Position numbers and translations under genes: made by a program. Below are positions 10,307 to 18,664 of a stretch of 35,702 nucleotides of DNA, piece after piece (position 1 is the stretch's first letter; the number at the start of each line of letters is the position of its first letter). The notes beneath the pieces were generated by a model. That model was not told where the DNA came from, did no database searches, and saw nothing but the letters and a program-made list of their open reading frames with translations. Source of the stretch: F23-B02 sp963613665 (GTDB lineage Bacteria > Bacillota > Clostridia > Oscillospirales > Oscillospiraceae); NCBI GenBank assembly GCA_963613665.1, contig CAVEAL010000024.1, positions 1-35,702 of the forward strand, read 5' to 3'.

Positions 10307-11260
10307 ATGAAGGCTGTTTTGATCGTTTTGATAATTATCTGCGCCGTGCTGGCGCTTTTTTACGCAGTGGGACTCAGGTTCGTGCGCGTTCTCATCCGGC
10401 GGCAGGATAACTTTCCGACTCCGGAGACCGGCGCGGGCTCCTCGGCGCTGCTTGAGCCGACGGGCAAGGCGCTCTGGGCGCACAACATACCGTACTTTGC
10501 ACCCTTCCGCGAGCTGCCGTTTGAGGAGATAAGCATCGTATCCGGCGACGGGCTCACGCTTCGTGCAGACCTCCTGCGCGGCAGCGGTACCGGCGTCACG
10601 GTCATGTTCTTCCACGGCTACAAGTCCGAGCCTGCCTGCGATTTTGCGGCGATGTACGATTTTTACCGCTCCCTCGGGCACGATCTCATTTACGTCCACA
10701 TGCGCGCCCACGGCAAAAGCGGCGGCGAGTACATCGGCTTCGGTGCACTCGACAGATACGACGTCGTGCGCTGGACGGACAAGGCCGCCGGGCTGTTCCC
10801 GGATAACCGGATATATCTGCACGGCATGTCAATGGGCGCGGCAAGCGTATTGCAGAGCATGGACCTTGAGCTAAACGAAAACGTGCGCGGTGTTATCGCC
10901 GACTGCGGCTACTCCGAGCTTGGCACTCTCTTCCGCAGCCTTGTCGGCACGCTGTATCACCTGCCGGTGATGTTCGTGGACGTTTTCGAGTATATGAACG
11001 TCATAAAGGCGGGCTACGGCTTTGAGGAGGCAAGCTCCGTGCGCAGCGTCAGCGCGGCAAAGGTCCCGCTTGTGTATATCTGCGGCGACAGCGACCGCTA
11101 TGTGCCAAAGGACATGGCGATGCAGATATATAATGCGTGCAGAAGCCCGAAGCGCCTGCTTCTTGTTCCCGGCGCGGGGCATGCGGCAAGCTACATGTGC
11201 GCAAAGGACGAATACGAGGCTCTTGTCAGGGAGCTCATAGGGGGAGAAATAAATGGGTAA
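10307..11260 (+). CDS. Membrane-anchored alpha/beta hydrolase
   Basis: A 317-residue serine hydrolase of the COG1073-like group. An N-terminal hydrophobic helix (about 2-22) suggests anchoring with the catalytic domain outside, though the side is not certain. The triad is visible: nucleophile S175 in GMSMG, acid D263 in GDSDRYVP and H292 in GAGHAAS; HGY at 103-105 fits the oxyanion region. The substrate (ester, peptide or acyl group) cannot be told from sequence. The stop overlaps the start of the MFS transporter by 8 bases, so the two are coupled. Confidence 0.85.
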   Translation: MKAVLIVLIIICAVLALFYAVGLRFVRVLIRRQDNFPTPETGAGSSALLEPTGKALWAHNIPYFAPFRELPFEEISIVSGDGLTLRADLLRGSGTGVTVMFFHGYKSEPACDFAAMYDFYRSLGHDLIYVHMRAHGKSGGEYIGFGALDRYDVVRWTDKAAGLFPDNRIYLHGMSMGAASVLQSMDLELNENVRGVIADCGYSELGTLFRSLVGTLYHLPVMFVDVFEYMNVIKAGYGFEEASSVRSVSAAKVPLVYICGDSDRYVPKDMAMQIYNACRSPKRLLLVPGAGHAASYMCAKDEYEALVRELIGGEING

Positions 11261-12692
11261 GGCGCAAGGCAAGGACAAAAAGGGCATCGGCGCCCTCAAC
11301 TGGACGCTGCTTCTGGTGATCGGCTTTTCCGCGCAGATAGCGTGGGTCATCGAAAACAACTGGTTTGCAAATTTTCTGTACTCCGACTTCGGTGCACAGC
11401 TGGGTATCGTCACGGCGATGACCATATGCTCGGCGACGGCGACAACCTTCTCGGCCCTGTTTTTCGGAACGCTCTCGGACCGCATCGGCTCGCGCAGAAA
11501 GCTCATCGCATGGGGCTCGGTGCTCTGGGGCATATTCACGATCGCCTTCGGCCTGACGCACTATCTGCGCGACAGCATTTACAATAACGTCATGCTCGTC
11601 GGAGTCACAATCGTCGCTGCCGACACGATCATGAGCTTTTTCGGCTCCATGGCAAACGACGCGGGCTACAACGCCTGGTACACCGACATGATGGACGACT
11701 CAAACTCCGGCCAGCTCGGCGCCGTCGCGGCGACGCTGCCCGTTATCGGAACGCTCGTTGGCACCCTCGTCGGCGGCGTGTTCGTTAACGGTCTTGCGAC
11801 CGAGGCAAACCCGCAGCTTGGCTATATAATCTTCTTTTCCGCCGCTGGCGGCCTCACCATTCTCGTGGGCATAGCCTCGTTTTTCCTGCTCAGGGACTCG
11901 CCCGGGCTCCGGCCCGTCAGGGACGGCGGCTTCTGGCACCAGTTCGGCTCGGTCTTTGATTTCCGCCGCTTCGTGTCAAACCGCGAGCTTGCGCTCGTGT
12001 TCCTTACGCTGTGCGTATTTTTTATCGGCTACAACTGCTATTTTATCCACATCATGAACTGGATGAACTACACCCTCGGCTTTAACGACCCCAGCCTCAT
12101 ACTCGGCATACCGCTGCTGATCGCGGTAGCGGTATCCGTGCCGTTTATAAAGGTCATCAACAACAGGAAGGTGCCCGCCGTCGCCGCCTTTGCAACGGTC
12201 CTGAGCATCCTCGGCTGCCTGTTCGTGTATTTTGTCGTCGGCAATATGCAGGGCAGCTTCGACACGGAAAACGCCCTGAACCTTGCGGCAAACTGGCCCT
12301 GCTTTACCGGCATAATCCTCGTCGGCGTCGGCTACGTCGTTTTCATGCAGTCGATGACAGTGTGGATGAAGCGTCTCTACCCCGAGGAGCACCGCGGCCA
12401 GTTCGAGGGCATAAGGATAATGTTCTTCGTGTTCTTCCCGATGATCGCAGGTCCGCTGCTGGCAGACCCCATCTGCCGCGCCTTCGGCGAGAAAGTGTAT
12501 CAGGTCGTGGAAAACGGAAATCTCATTTTCGTCACGGCCGCGCAGGCGGGCGAAATGGGCTATGATATATCGCAGATCGCCGAGGGCTATCTGCCGGTAA
12601 ACGAGCTGTTCATTGCAGCCGCCATAGTTACCGCGCTGGCGCTCATACCCATGAGCGCGGCGGCAAAGCTGTACAAGGAAAGGAACAAATAA
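11253..12692 (+). CDS. MFS transporter
   Basis: A 479-residue polytopic membrane protein with about 12 predicted hydrophobic helices. The loop after helix 2 has the MFS motif A, GTLSDRIGSRRK. The overall look (IAWVIENNWFANFLY at the N-terminus, a long extracytoplasmic loop around residues 330-350) resembles the sugar-transporter-like SLC45 group of MFS proteins, but the substrate is not determinable. AGGGGGAG precedes the ATG, inside the hydrolase gene. A tiny DUF6440 gene follows one base after the stop. Confidence 0.88.
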   Translation: MGKAQGKDKKGIGALNWTLLLVIGFSAQIAWVIENNWFANFLYSDFGAQLGIVTAMTICSATATTFSALFFGTLSDRIGSRRKLIAWGSVLWGIFTIAFGLTHYLRDSIYNNVMLVGVTIVAADTIMSFFGSMANDAGYNAWYTDMMDDSNSGQLGAVAATLPVIGTLVGTLVGGVFVNGLATEANPQLGYIIFFSAAGGLTILVGIASFFLLRDSPGLRPVRDGGFWHQFGSVFDFRRFVSNRELALVFLTLCVFFIGYNCYFIHIMNWMNYTLGFNDPSLILGIPLLIAVAVSVPFIKVINNRKVPAVAAFATVLSILGCLFVYFVVGNMQGSFDTENALNLAANWPCFTGIILVGVGYVVFMQSMTVWMKRLYPEEHRGQFEGIRIMFFVFFPMIAGPLLADPICRAFGEKVYQVVENGNLIFVTAAQAGEMGYDISQIAEGYLPVNELFIAAAIVTALALIPMSAAAKLYKERNK

Positions 12693-12693
12693 A

Positions 12694-12870
12694 ATGGCTG
12701 AAAAACGTTTTGAAAAAACCTATGCTCAGGGCTCGCTCGATGTCATGGAGATATGGGTCGATAAGGAGACCGGCGTAAATTATCTCTTCCACTATTCCGG
12801 CGCTGCCAGCGGCCTGACTCCACTGCTCGACCGCGAGGGCAAGCCGATAATAAGCACGGTGATCCATTAA
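12694..12870 (+). CDS. Small DUF6440-type protein
   Basis: A 58-residue soluble protein starting MAEKRFEKTYAQGSLDVMEI, with VDKETGVNYLFHYSG and GLTPLLDREGKP, the pattern I associate with DUF6440. These are small proteins of unknown function common in Clostridia, often encoded next to transporters. AAGGAAAGGA inside the end of the MFS gene serves as the ribosome binding site. It is the last gene of the hydrolase/MFS operon; the role is unknown. Confidence 0.8.
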   Translation: MAEKRFEKTYAQGSLDVMEIWVDKETGVNYLFHYSGAASGLTPLLDREGKPIISTVIH

Positions 12871-12873
12871 AAA

Positions 12874-12896
12874 AGCGGAGGCATTATGCCTCCGCT
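12874..12896. terminator. Hairpin after the DUF6440 gene
   Basis: AGCGGAGGC and GCCTCCGCT pair perfectly around ATTAT. The T-run is on the minus strand, so it terminates leftward transcription from the GNAT operon best, and may also end the rightward operon weakly. Confidence 0.75.
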
Positions 12897-12898
12897 GA

Positions 12899-13098
12899 GA
12901 CTGTCAAAAAACTATGCTGCTGCGTGAATATATCCGCGCAGCGGGGGAGTTTGAGGGGGCAAGGCCCGCCTCAAGTTGGATAAACCGCCGTCGAAATCCT
13001 TGAAATTTCAAGGATTTCGGTAATAGCATTTTGAACGTTTTCAAAATGCTCGGCGGAAAAGCGCAGTCAAAAAAGTCCCTCAAGGGTCTTTTTTGACA
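12899..13098. repeat. Repeat B, complete copy (200 bases, multi-stem)
   Basis: The element is bounded by inverted ends TGTCAAAAAA (12902-12911) and TTTTTTGACA (13089-13098). Inside are at least four stems: the GAGG/CCTC stem around 12950-12976, a 28-base perfect palindrome (12992-13019), AGCATTTTGAA/TTCAAAATGCT (13025-13050) and a GTCCCTCAAGGGTC hairpin flanked by A6/T6 (13072-13094). Its first 95 bases match the window's right edge closely. It contains no convincing coding frame and lies between convergent genes. It could be a MITE-like mobile element or a structured RNA/terminator element. Confidence 0.75.
13068..13093. terminator. Bidirectional terminator-like hairpin at the repeat B end
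   Basis: A6-G-T-CCCT and AGGG-T-C-T6 form a stem with one T/T mismatch and T-runs on both strands. On the minus strand it follows the GNAT gene, so it probably ends that operon. Confidence 0.6.
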
Positions 13099-13103
13099 AG
13101 CTG

Positions 13104-13131
13104 AAGAGAGGCAAAGCGCCTCTCTTTTATT
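13104..13131 (+). terminator. Hairpin at the GNAT 3' end
   Basis: AAGAGAGGC and GCCTCTCTT pair around AAAGC, followed by TTAT on the plus strand. It just overlaps the end of the GNAT gene and could stop rightward readthrough. Confidence 0.5.
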
Positions 13132-13648
13132 TCAGCTTTTTCTCAAGCAGGACCAAATTCACGTCCGGGATGCCGTTGAATATGCAGGGCACGATATCGG
13201 CCTCGCGGTAGCCGAGCTTTGAGTACATGGCTCTTGCAGCGGCGTTTATTGCATTGGTGTCGATCCTGAGCACCGAGCAGCGGCGCGACAGGGCATATTT
13301 TTCGTAAAACGCGACGAATCTTCTGCCTATGCCCCGACCGGCATACCGTGGGTCTACTGCGAGCGTATGCAGAACGCAGACCTCGGGCTCCGAGGCCTCG
13401 AAGCTCCACGGAGCGTCCTCGTACACGTCCACCTGCGTTTTGTTGATTATTGCAGCGGCCTTGATGCGGCCGTTTTCCTCGAGCACGAACATATCGCGGC
13501 GGCGCAGCGCCTCCTCGGCAGTTTCGCGCACGGGATACACCCCGCTTATCCAGCCCACAGTCATTCTGCCGCTCTCCTCGGCGGCGTGGATGTTTTCATA
13601 TATCTGCGCTATTGCGTCAATGTCACCGGGTCTTGCTTCTCTTATCAC
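13127..13648 (-). CDS. GNAT family N-acetyltransferase
   Basis: A 173-residue acetyl-CoA-dependent acetyltransferase. The acetyl-CoA pyrophosphate-binding motif is VDPRYAGRGIGRRF near residue 115, followed by a helix and the late FYEKYALSR and NAAARAMYSKLGYREAD segments typical of the fold. The acceptor substrate is unknown. It starts with GTG overlapping the HAD stop codon (GTGA), so it is translationally coupled as the last gene of the four-gene lipid-type operon. Confidence 0.9.
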   Translation of the reverse strand: MIREARPGDIDAIAQIYENIHAAEESGRMTVGWISGVYPVRETAEEALRRRDMFVLEENGRIKAAAIINKTQVDVYEDAPWSFEASEPEVCVLHTLAVDPRYAGRGIGRRFVAFYEKYALSRRCSVLRIDTNAINAAARAMYSKLGYREADIVPCIFNGIPDVNLVLLEKKLK

Positions 13649-14487
13649 TGCTTATCTTTCTCTCCTATTATTTTATAGAGTATCTGCGCGACGCCGTGCT
13701 CGTCGTTTGCTGCGCACACGAGGTCGGCAGCCGCTATACAGGCGGCGCTCGCATTTTTTACGGCTGCGCCCAGTCCCGCAAAGGCCAGCATATCCGCGTC
13801 GTTATCTCCGTTTCCGAAGGCGGCGACGGCGCTTGCCGGAATGTCGAGAATTCCGCACAGCCGCCGCAGCGACGCGCCCTTTCCCGCTTCCGCGCCGCAT
13901 ATCTCGACAAGCCTCGGCGAGGAGCTCGTTATGTAGGCGTCCGGGAGCTCCCGCGCCCTTTCGCGCAGCTCCGCTCTGTGCCCGAGGCTTCTGCACAGGA
14001 CGTCAACGCTGTCGAGCCGCGCGGCGTTATCGCGCATAAACTCCGCCATATCATCCACCGGCAGGCGCGTAGTTTTGACGTATTCCACATAGGCCTCCGA
14101 GCAGCCGTAGCGCAGAGGGTCCGCCATATACCGCGCATCGCAGTAGGCCTGTCCGCCGATAAAGCACTCCAGAAGCTCGGTGCCGAACAGCTCGAGCAGC
14201 CTGTACACGGTGTTTTCCCGCAGGGTAAGGCTCACGATGCGCTCACCGCCCGGGACGCGCGCGACGGCGGCTCCGTTTGACGTGATGGCGTAGCGTATGC
14301 CGGGTATGCTCACGACGCCCTGCGGCAGCGAGTTGAAGGCTCTGCCGGAGGCTATGGCGACCTCGAGTCCTGCCGCTATCGCCGCTTCTATCGCGGCCTT
14401 CGTCTCACCGGCAAGGCTCCCGTCCGAGCGCAGGGTCGTGTCGTCAAGATCGAGGGCTATGAGCCGTATATCCTTAAACTCCGCCAT
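13645..14487 (-). CDS. Cof-type HAD phosphatase
   Basis: A 280-residue haloacid dehalogenase-superfamily phosphatase with a C2 cap (Cof/YbiV-like). Motif I is LDLDDTTLRSDG with nucleophile D13 and acid D15; the late metal motif is GNGDNDADML. Substrates in this group are sugar or nucleotide phosphates; this one is unknown. ATG overlaps the upstream stop by one base (TGATG), so I choose it over the longer open frame. Its place after a glycosyltransferase/lipid kinase fusion may hint at a phosphorylated glycolipid or sugar phosphate substrate, which is inference. Confidence 0.9.
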   Translation of the reverse strand: MAEFKDIRLIALDLDDTTLRSDGSLAGETKAAIEAAIAAGLEVAIASGRAFNSLPQGVVSIPGIRYAITSNGAAVARVPGGERIVSLTLRENTVYRLLELFGTELLECFIGGQAYCDARYMADPLRYGCSEAYVEYVKTTRLPVDDMAEFMRDNAARLDSVDVLCRSLGHRAELRERARELPDAYITSSSPRLVEICGAEAGKGASLRRLCGILDIPASAVAAFGNGDNDADMLAFAGLGAAVKNASAACIAAADLVCAANDEHGVAQILYKIIGEKDKQ

Positions 14488-16538
14488 CAGTACACTATCC
14501 TCACGCGGCGCGGCAGCATCTCGAGCGCGTGGCGGCTGCCGCCGACGCACTTTTCTCCGTCGAGCGCCCAAGCGAGCTTTTTCATGCATTCGACCTCCAC
14601 CTTGTCGGTGCGGCAGAAGGATATGAGCTCGTTGTTGAGGTTCTGCTCACGCAGAGCGGCGATGGTGGACTGAAGCTCCGCCGGGGAATCGGGGCGGCGT
14701 ATGAGCAGCACCTCGAACAGGCCGTCATCGGAAACGACCTTCTGACCGAAGAAATCGAGCGCTCCTGCCAGTGCGCTTGACGAGGCGACCACGCCAAAGA
14801 TATATTCGCCCTCTCTTGTCTGCCCGTTTATCGTGATGCGCAGGTGCTCGCTCTGGAGCTTTGCCAGATCCTTTATGCCGTCGAGGACATAGGCGTAAAA
14901 GCCGAGCTTGTTCTTGAGCCGCTGCGGCGTCGTATACGGCAGCCATGTGAATGCTCCGAAGTCGGCGGCGTTTATGAAAAACTTGTCGCCGAGCCTGCCG
15001 ACGTCGGTGCGGTGTTCCGTGCCGGAGATTATTTTTTTCGCGGTCTTTACCGTGTCGCAGCTGATGCCGTGGAAATCGGCAAAATCGTTGGTGCTTCCGG
15101 AGGGCAGATAGCCGATGGGGATATCAAGCCCGGCTTCTATCATGCCGGAAACGGTCTCGTTGAGCGTACCGTCGCCGCCGGAGCAGCAGATCATATCGAA
15201 GCCCCGTCCGTAGGCCTTGACGTACTCGGCCGCGTCGCCGCGGGCGCGCGTCGGATAAAAGCTCACACGATAACCCGCGTCCATGAATATGCCCGTGACC
15301 TCGGCGAGACTGCGCATGATCGCGCCCTTTCCGGCGACGGGGTTTATTATGAGCATCATGTTCTTTTCCGCACCCGGCATACTGCGCACCGGCAGCTTTT
15401 CGGGCTCGGCCTTGCTGTCCGAGCGCTCGGCGTCAAAGCGGCGGTACTCCTCGCACACGGTATCGTATATCGTCTTTGCCGCCTCGAAGGGGAAGTCGGC
15501 CTCCCTGCGGCGCACCATCTCGGTGGGATCGACCGCGCCGCTCAGGCAGGTCTCGACAAGATGCGCCATGCCAGAGGCCGTTTCCGCCTCAAGAGCGTAG
15601 GCATTGCCGGTCATGAACTCGATATTGCGGCTCTCGCAGCCGGGCACGGCGTCGATATACAGTATCGGCAGGCGCTTCATGACGGCCTCGGTGGTGCTCA
15701 GGCCGCCGGCCTTTGTGATGATGAGGTCGGCCGCGTCCATGTACAGGCTCATTTTATCGGTGAAGCCGCAGATCTTTATGCGTATATCGTCGGAGGTGAA
15801 GAACTCCAGCTCCTTTTCGAGCTGATGATTGCTGCCGCAGATTATGACCAGGCTGTCGTTATCGCCGAGCAGCTCGCCTATGCGCAGCGCCATGCCGCGG
15901 ATGGGGCCGCAGCCCATGCTGCCGCAGCACATAAGCAGCATTTTGCCCTCCTCGCTCATGCCGAGCGCACGGCGCGCGGCGGCCTTATCGCTCTTTTGGC
16001 AGAACTCCTCGCGCACCGGGATGCCGGAGGCGACTATCCTGCCCGAGGGTATGCCCTGGGAGGCAAATTCCTCGCGCAGCTTCTCGTGCGGGATGAAATA
16101 CCTGTCTGCAGCTATCTCGGAAACGCCGGGGCTGCATGTGTAGTCGGTGGCGACGAAAAAGCTCGGTATGTTTATCTCGCGGTTTATGCGCAGCTCCGTC
16201 ATCATCATCGCTGCAAAAACATGCACGCTTATGACGGCGTCATAGCTGCCGGAAAACAGCACCCGGCACAGCTCGTCGGCACCCTTTGCGTTCTGCTCGT
16301 ACATGCGGTTCTGCGGCGTCATCTCGCTTATGCGGTAGCCCATGCCGTAGAGCTTGGGCGTATATTTATACGCAAGCACATGGCCGCGGCTTATGAGCTC
16401 GGCGCGTGCCTTGGGCAGGAAGTCAAGAGCGTTTACGATATCGCACCCGCAGCCCTGCTTTTCAAAATACTCGCATATGGCGGAGGCTGCGCTGTTGTGT
16501 CCGCCGCCGGTGCTGCATGTCAATATGAGTACCTTCAC
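14487..16538 (-). CDS. Diacylglycerol glycosyltransferase fused to diacylglycerol kinase
   Basis: A 683-residue two-enzyme fusion. Residues 1-365 are a GT28/MurG-fold glycosyltransferase of the MGDG synthase/processive diacylglycerol glucosyltransferase type: N-terminal STGGGHNSAA (9-18) and sugar-nucleotide site ITKAGGLSTTEA (274-285). After a charged linker (365-392), residues 394-683 are a YegS/DgkB-type lipid kinase with LIINPVAGKG (396-405), the ATP motif SGGDGTLNE (453-461) and GYLPSGSTNDFA. Both halves have families acting on diacylglycerol, one adding sugar, the other phosphate. GTG start overlaps the upstream stop. Each half has its key motifs, so this looks like a working fusion rather than a misread; which lipids it uses is not known. 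Confidence 0.9.
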   Translation of the reverse strand: MKVLILTCSTGGGHNSAASAICEYFEKQGCGCDIVNALDFLPKARAELISRGHVLAYKYTPKLYGMGYRISEMTPQNRMYEQNAKGADELCRVLFSGSYDAVISVHVFAAMMMTELRINREINIPSFFVATDYTCSPGVSEIAADRYFIPHEKLREEFASQGIPSGRIVASGIPVREEFCQKSDKAAARRALGMSEEGKMLLMCCGSMGCGPIRGMALRIGELLGDNDSLVIICGSNHQLEKELEFFTSDDIRIKICGFTDKMSLYMDAADLIITKAGGLSTTEAVMKRLPILYIDAVPGCESRNIEFMTGNAYALEAETASGMAHLVETCLSGAVDPTEMVRRREADFPFEAAKTIYDTVCEEYRRFDAERSDSKAEPEKLPVRSMPGAEKNMMLIINPVAGKGAIMRSLAEVTGIFMDAGYRVSFYPTRARGDAAEYVKAYGRGFDMICCSGGDGTLNETVSGMIEAGLDIPIGYLPSGSTNDFADFHGISCDTVKTAKKIISGTEHRTDVGRLGDKFFINAADFGAFTWLPYTTPQRLKNKLGFYAYVLDGIKDLAKLQSEHLRITINGQTREGEYIFGVVASSSALAGALDFFGQKVVSDDGLFEVLLIRRPDSPAELQSTIAALREQNLNNELISFCRTDKVEVECMKKLAWALDGEKCVGGSRHALEMLPRRVRIVY

Positions 16539-17008
16539 TGTTTTGCTGCCCTCCTCTGTCTGCGCTGCTCAAGCAGCACAAGTCTCGGTCTGTTGTATCT
16601 CTGTATGATTATAAACGGGACATTGCCCAAAATATTGTACACAAGCCAGAAAACCGCGGCCAGGGCTCCGCGCCAGAACAGGAATATACCCGCCGACAGC
16701 ACGATCAGCCACCAGTGCACGCACTCGGCAACGCAGGTCTCGGCAATCAGGGCGCCGCAACCGTCTTCGCGGCTGCTTCCCGTGAGCTTCTTTTTCAGCA
16801 TATCCGGCATGATGCGGCTCATGTCCGGCATGAGGTCTTTCCAGCGCTTTATGCCGAGCTTTTCGTATACCCTGCCGCCGTTTTCCCACGCGGCCGCGCG
16901 GTAGGGGAATTTTTCGGCCGAAAAGTGCGCTCTCGGCAGCGCCTGTCCGGCAAAGTGCGAAAGTATGCCCAAAACCGCTATGTAAATGACGGCATATAAT
17001 AGCTTCAT
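16535..17008 (-). CDS. CrtO-like glycosyl-diaponeurosporenoate acyltransferase family membrane protein
   Basis: A 157-residue protein with an N-terminal membrane helix (about 4-20) and two more hydrophobic segments in the C-terminal half. The stretch RWKDLMPD, the ETCVAECVHWW motif and YNILGNVPFIIIQRYNRPRL match the CrtO acyltransferase family, named for the staphyloxanthin pathway. No carotenoid genes are present, so an acyl transfer onto a glycolipid is more likely here; that is inference from the neighbouring glycosyltransferase. GGAGGG before the ATG at 17008 decides the start. First gene of the four-gene operon. Confidence 0.8.
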   Translation of the reverse strand: MKLLYAVIYIAVLGILSHFAGQALPRAHFSAEKFPYRAAAWENGGRVYEKLGIKRWKDLMPDMSRIMPDMLKKKLTGSSREDGCGALIAETCVAECVHWWLIVLSAGIFLFWRGALAAVFWLVYNILGNVPFIIIQRYNRPRLVLLEQRRQRRAAKQ

Positions 17009-17037
17009 ATTTTCCCTCCGTTCAAACAACATTATAT

Positions 17038-17064
17038 TTTATAGGCAATTTCGGCTTCCGTCAA
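17038..17064 (-). promoter_or_regulatory. Possible promoter for the lipid-type operon
   Basis: Minus strand TTGACG (17064-17059) with TATAAA (17043-17038) at 15 bases; a better -10, TATAAT (17036-17031), is 22 bases away. Spacing is poor either way, so the exact -10 is uncertain. Confidence 0.35.
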
Positions 17065-17161
17065 GCAGCCGGCAATATACAGCGCGGCTAAAATGTCGGA
17101 CAGACCGCCGAAATTTCAAGAAAATTTACACTTTATTAATTACTCCGCCGCCTCATGACCG

Positions 17162-17167
17162 TATAAT
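17162..17167 (+). promoter_or_regulatory. -10 element for the FAD oxidoreductase gene
   Basis: A consensus TATAAT lies 45 bases before the chosen start; no good -35 is visible at 16-18 bases. Confidence 0.4.
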
Positions 17168-17212
17168 ACCGTGGGTCCTTTCGGGGATACTCTGTTCACG
17201 GGGGCAAACACA

Positions 17213-18604
17213 ATGAACGATACATATGATGTTGCTGTAATCGGATGCGGCACGGCCGGCATTTTCGCGGGCTATGAGCTTATAGCCCGCCATCCGGAGC
17301 TGAAGATATGCGTGCTCGATCAGGGCGGAGATATATATTCAAGGCACTGCCCCATTGTCGCCGGAAAGGTCAAGGAGTGCATCCATTGCAGCGTATGCGA
17401 TACGATGTGCGGCTTCGGCGGCGCGGGCGCATTTTCCGACGGCAAGTATAACTTCACGACCCAGTTCGGCGGCTGGCTGACCGATTTCATGGACGACGAC
17501 GAGGTCATGGGGCTTATCAATTACGTCGATACCGTCAACATGAAGTACGGCGCGACGGACAAGACCTTCTCGACCGATACGCCCGAGGCGAGAACGCTCG
17601 AGCGTGAGGCGCTCAAGTATGACCTGCACCTGCTTCAGGCAAAGGTCAAGCATCTCGGCACGGAAAACAATCTGCGCATCCTCCAGAACATGTACGAGGA
17701 CCTGCGCAAGGTAATAGAATACCGCTTCCGCACGGAGGTATGCTCGATAGACCGCGACGGCGAGGGCTACAGCCTTTCGCTCAGGACAGGCGGCGACATA
17801 AAGTGCCGCTACCTCGTAGTGGCGCCCGGCAGAAGCGGCGCGGAGTGGTTCTCCGAGCAGTGCCGCAAGCTCGGCGTGAAGCTGATAAACAATCAGGTGG
17901 ACATCGGCGTGCGTGTAGAGCTTCCCGCAACGGTGTTCGAGCACATCACCGACGTCGTTTACGAGTCCAAGCTCATCTACCGCACCAAGCAGTACGGCGA
18001 CAAGGTGCGCACCTTCTGCATGAATCCCTACGGCCATGTCGTTGCGGAAAACGTCGAGGGCATCAACACCGTAAACGGCCACTCGTACTCCGATCCCGCT
18101 CTGCGCAGCGAGAACACCAACTTCGCGCTTCTGGTGTCCAACCGCTTCACCGAGCCCTTCGATCAGCCCTACCGCTACGGCAAGCATATCGCCTCGCTGA
18201 GCAACATGCTCTCCGGCGGAGTTCTGGTGCAGCGCTTCGGCGATCTCGTCAAGGGCGTGCGCACAAACGAGCACCGTCTTGCACAGTCCTACACCCGTCC
18301 GACGCTCACCGCCGCCGTTCCCGGCGACCTGAGCCTCGCTCTGCCCAAGCGCCAGCTTGACGATATCATAGAAATGATCTACGCTCTGGACAAGATCGCT
18401 CCGGGCACGGCAAATTACGACACGCTTCTGTACGGCGCGGAGGTCAAGTTCTACTCCTCGCGTCTTGAGCTCTCCGGCGAGCTTGAAACGAAGTTTTCAA
18501 ACTTCTTCGCCATCGGCGACGGTGCGGGCATCACCCGCGGCCTTGCTCAGGCGGCGGCCTCCGGCGTAAAGGTCGCGCAGGTCATCTCCGAGCGTCTCGG
18601 ATAA
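17213..18604 (+). CDS. FAD-dependent oxidoreductase (COG2509-like)
   Basis: A 463-residue flavoprotein. The N-terminal Rossmann motif is VIGCGTAGIFAGYE (9-22); the C-terminal FAD contact is FFAIGDGAGITRGLAQAAASG. It fits the uncharacterised COG2509 dehydrogenases, with GFGGAGAFSDGKYNF as a family hallmark. Just before it is C56-x2-C59-x2-C62-x3-C66, a spacing like a [4Fe-4S] ferredoxin site, so an iron-sulfur cluster may sit beside the flavin. The substrate is unknown. Its ribosome binding site is weak (GGGGG). The in-frame upstream start is excluded because it falls at the -10 element. It stands alone between its own promoter and a strong terminator. Confidence 0.88.
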   Translation: MNDTYDVAVIGCGTAGIFAGYELIARHPELKICVLDQGGDIYSRHCPIVAGKVKECIHCSVCDTMCGFGGAGAFSDGKYNFTTQFGGWLTDFMDDDEVMGLINYVDTVNMKYGATDKTFSTDTPEARTLEREALKYDLHLLQAKVKHLGTENNLRILQNMYEDLRKVIEYRFRTEVCSIDRDGEGYSLSLRTGGDIKCRYLVVAPGRSGAEWFSEQCRKLGVKLINNQVDIGVRVELPATVFEHITDVVYESKLIYRTKQYGDKVRTFCMNPYGHVVAENVEGINTVNGHSYSDPALRSENTNFALLVSNRFTEPFDQPYRYGKHIASLSNMLSGGVLVQRFGDLVKGVRTNEHRLAQSYTRPTLTAAVPGDLSLALPKRQLDDIIEMIYALDKIAPGTANYDTLLYGAEVKFYSSRLELSGELETKFSNFFAIGDGAGITRGLAQAAASGVKVAQVISERLG

Positions 18605-18614
18605 CAGGCATATC

Positions 18615-18656
18615 AAAAACCTCTCCTGTTCACACATGGACGGGAGAGGTTTTTTC
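18615..18656 (+). terminator. Terminator after the FAD oxidoreductase
   Basis: AAAACCTCTCC pairs with GGGAGAGGTTTT across a 14-base loop, followed by T6. It lies between convergent genes and has A/T tracts for both directions. Confidence 0.9.
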
Positions 18657-18664
18657 GTTTCCGT

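Noticed and set aside
14844..16904. 686-codon open frame opposite the glycosyltransferase-kinase fusion
   Set aside because: Ala/His/Gly-rich with no domain; it spans two real genes on the other strand. The same applies to long antisense frames over pnp (1003-2379), nusG-rplA (27066-28319), CDF (31986-33104) and asnS (34025-35560).
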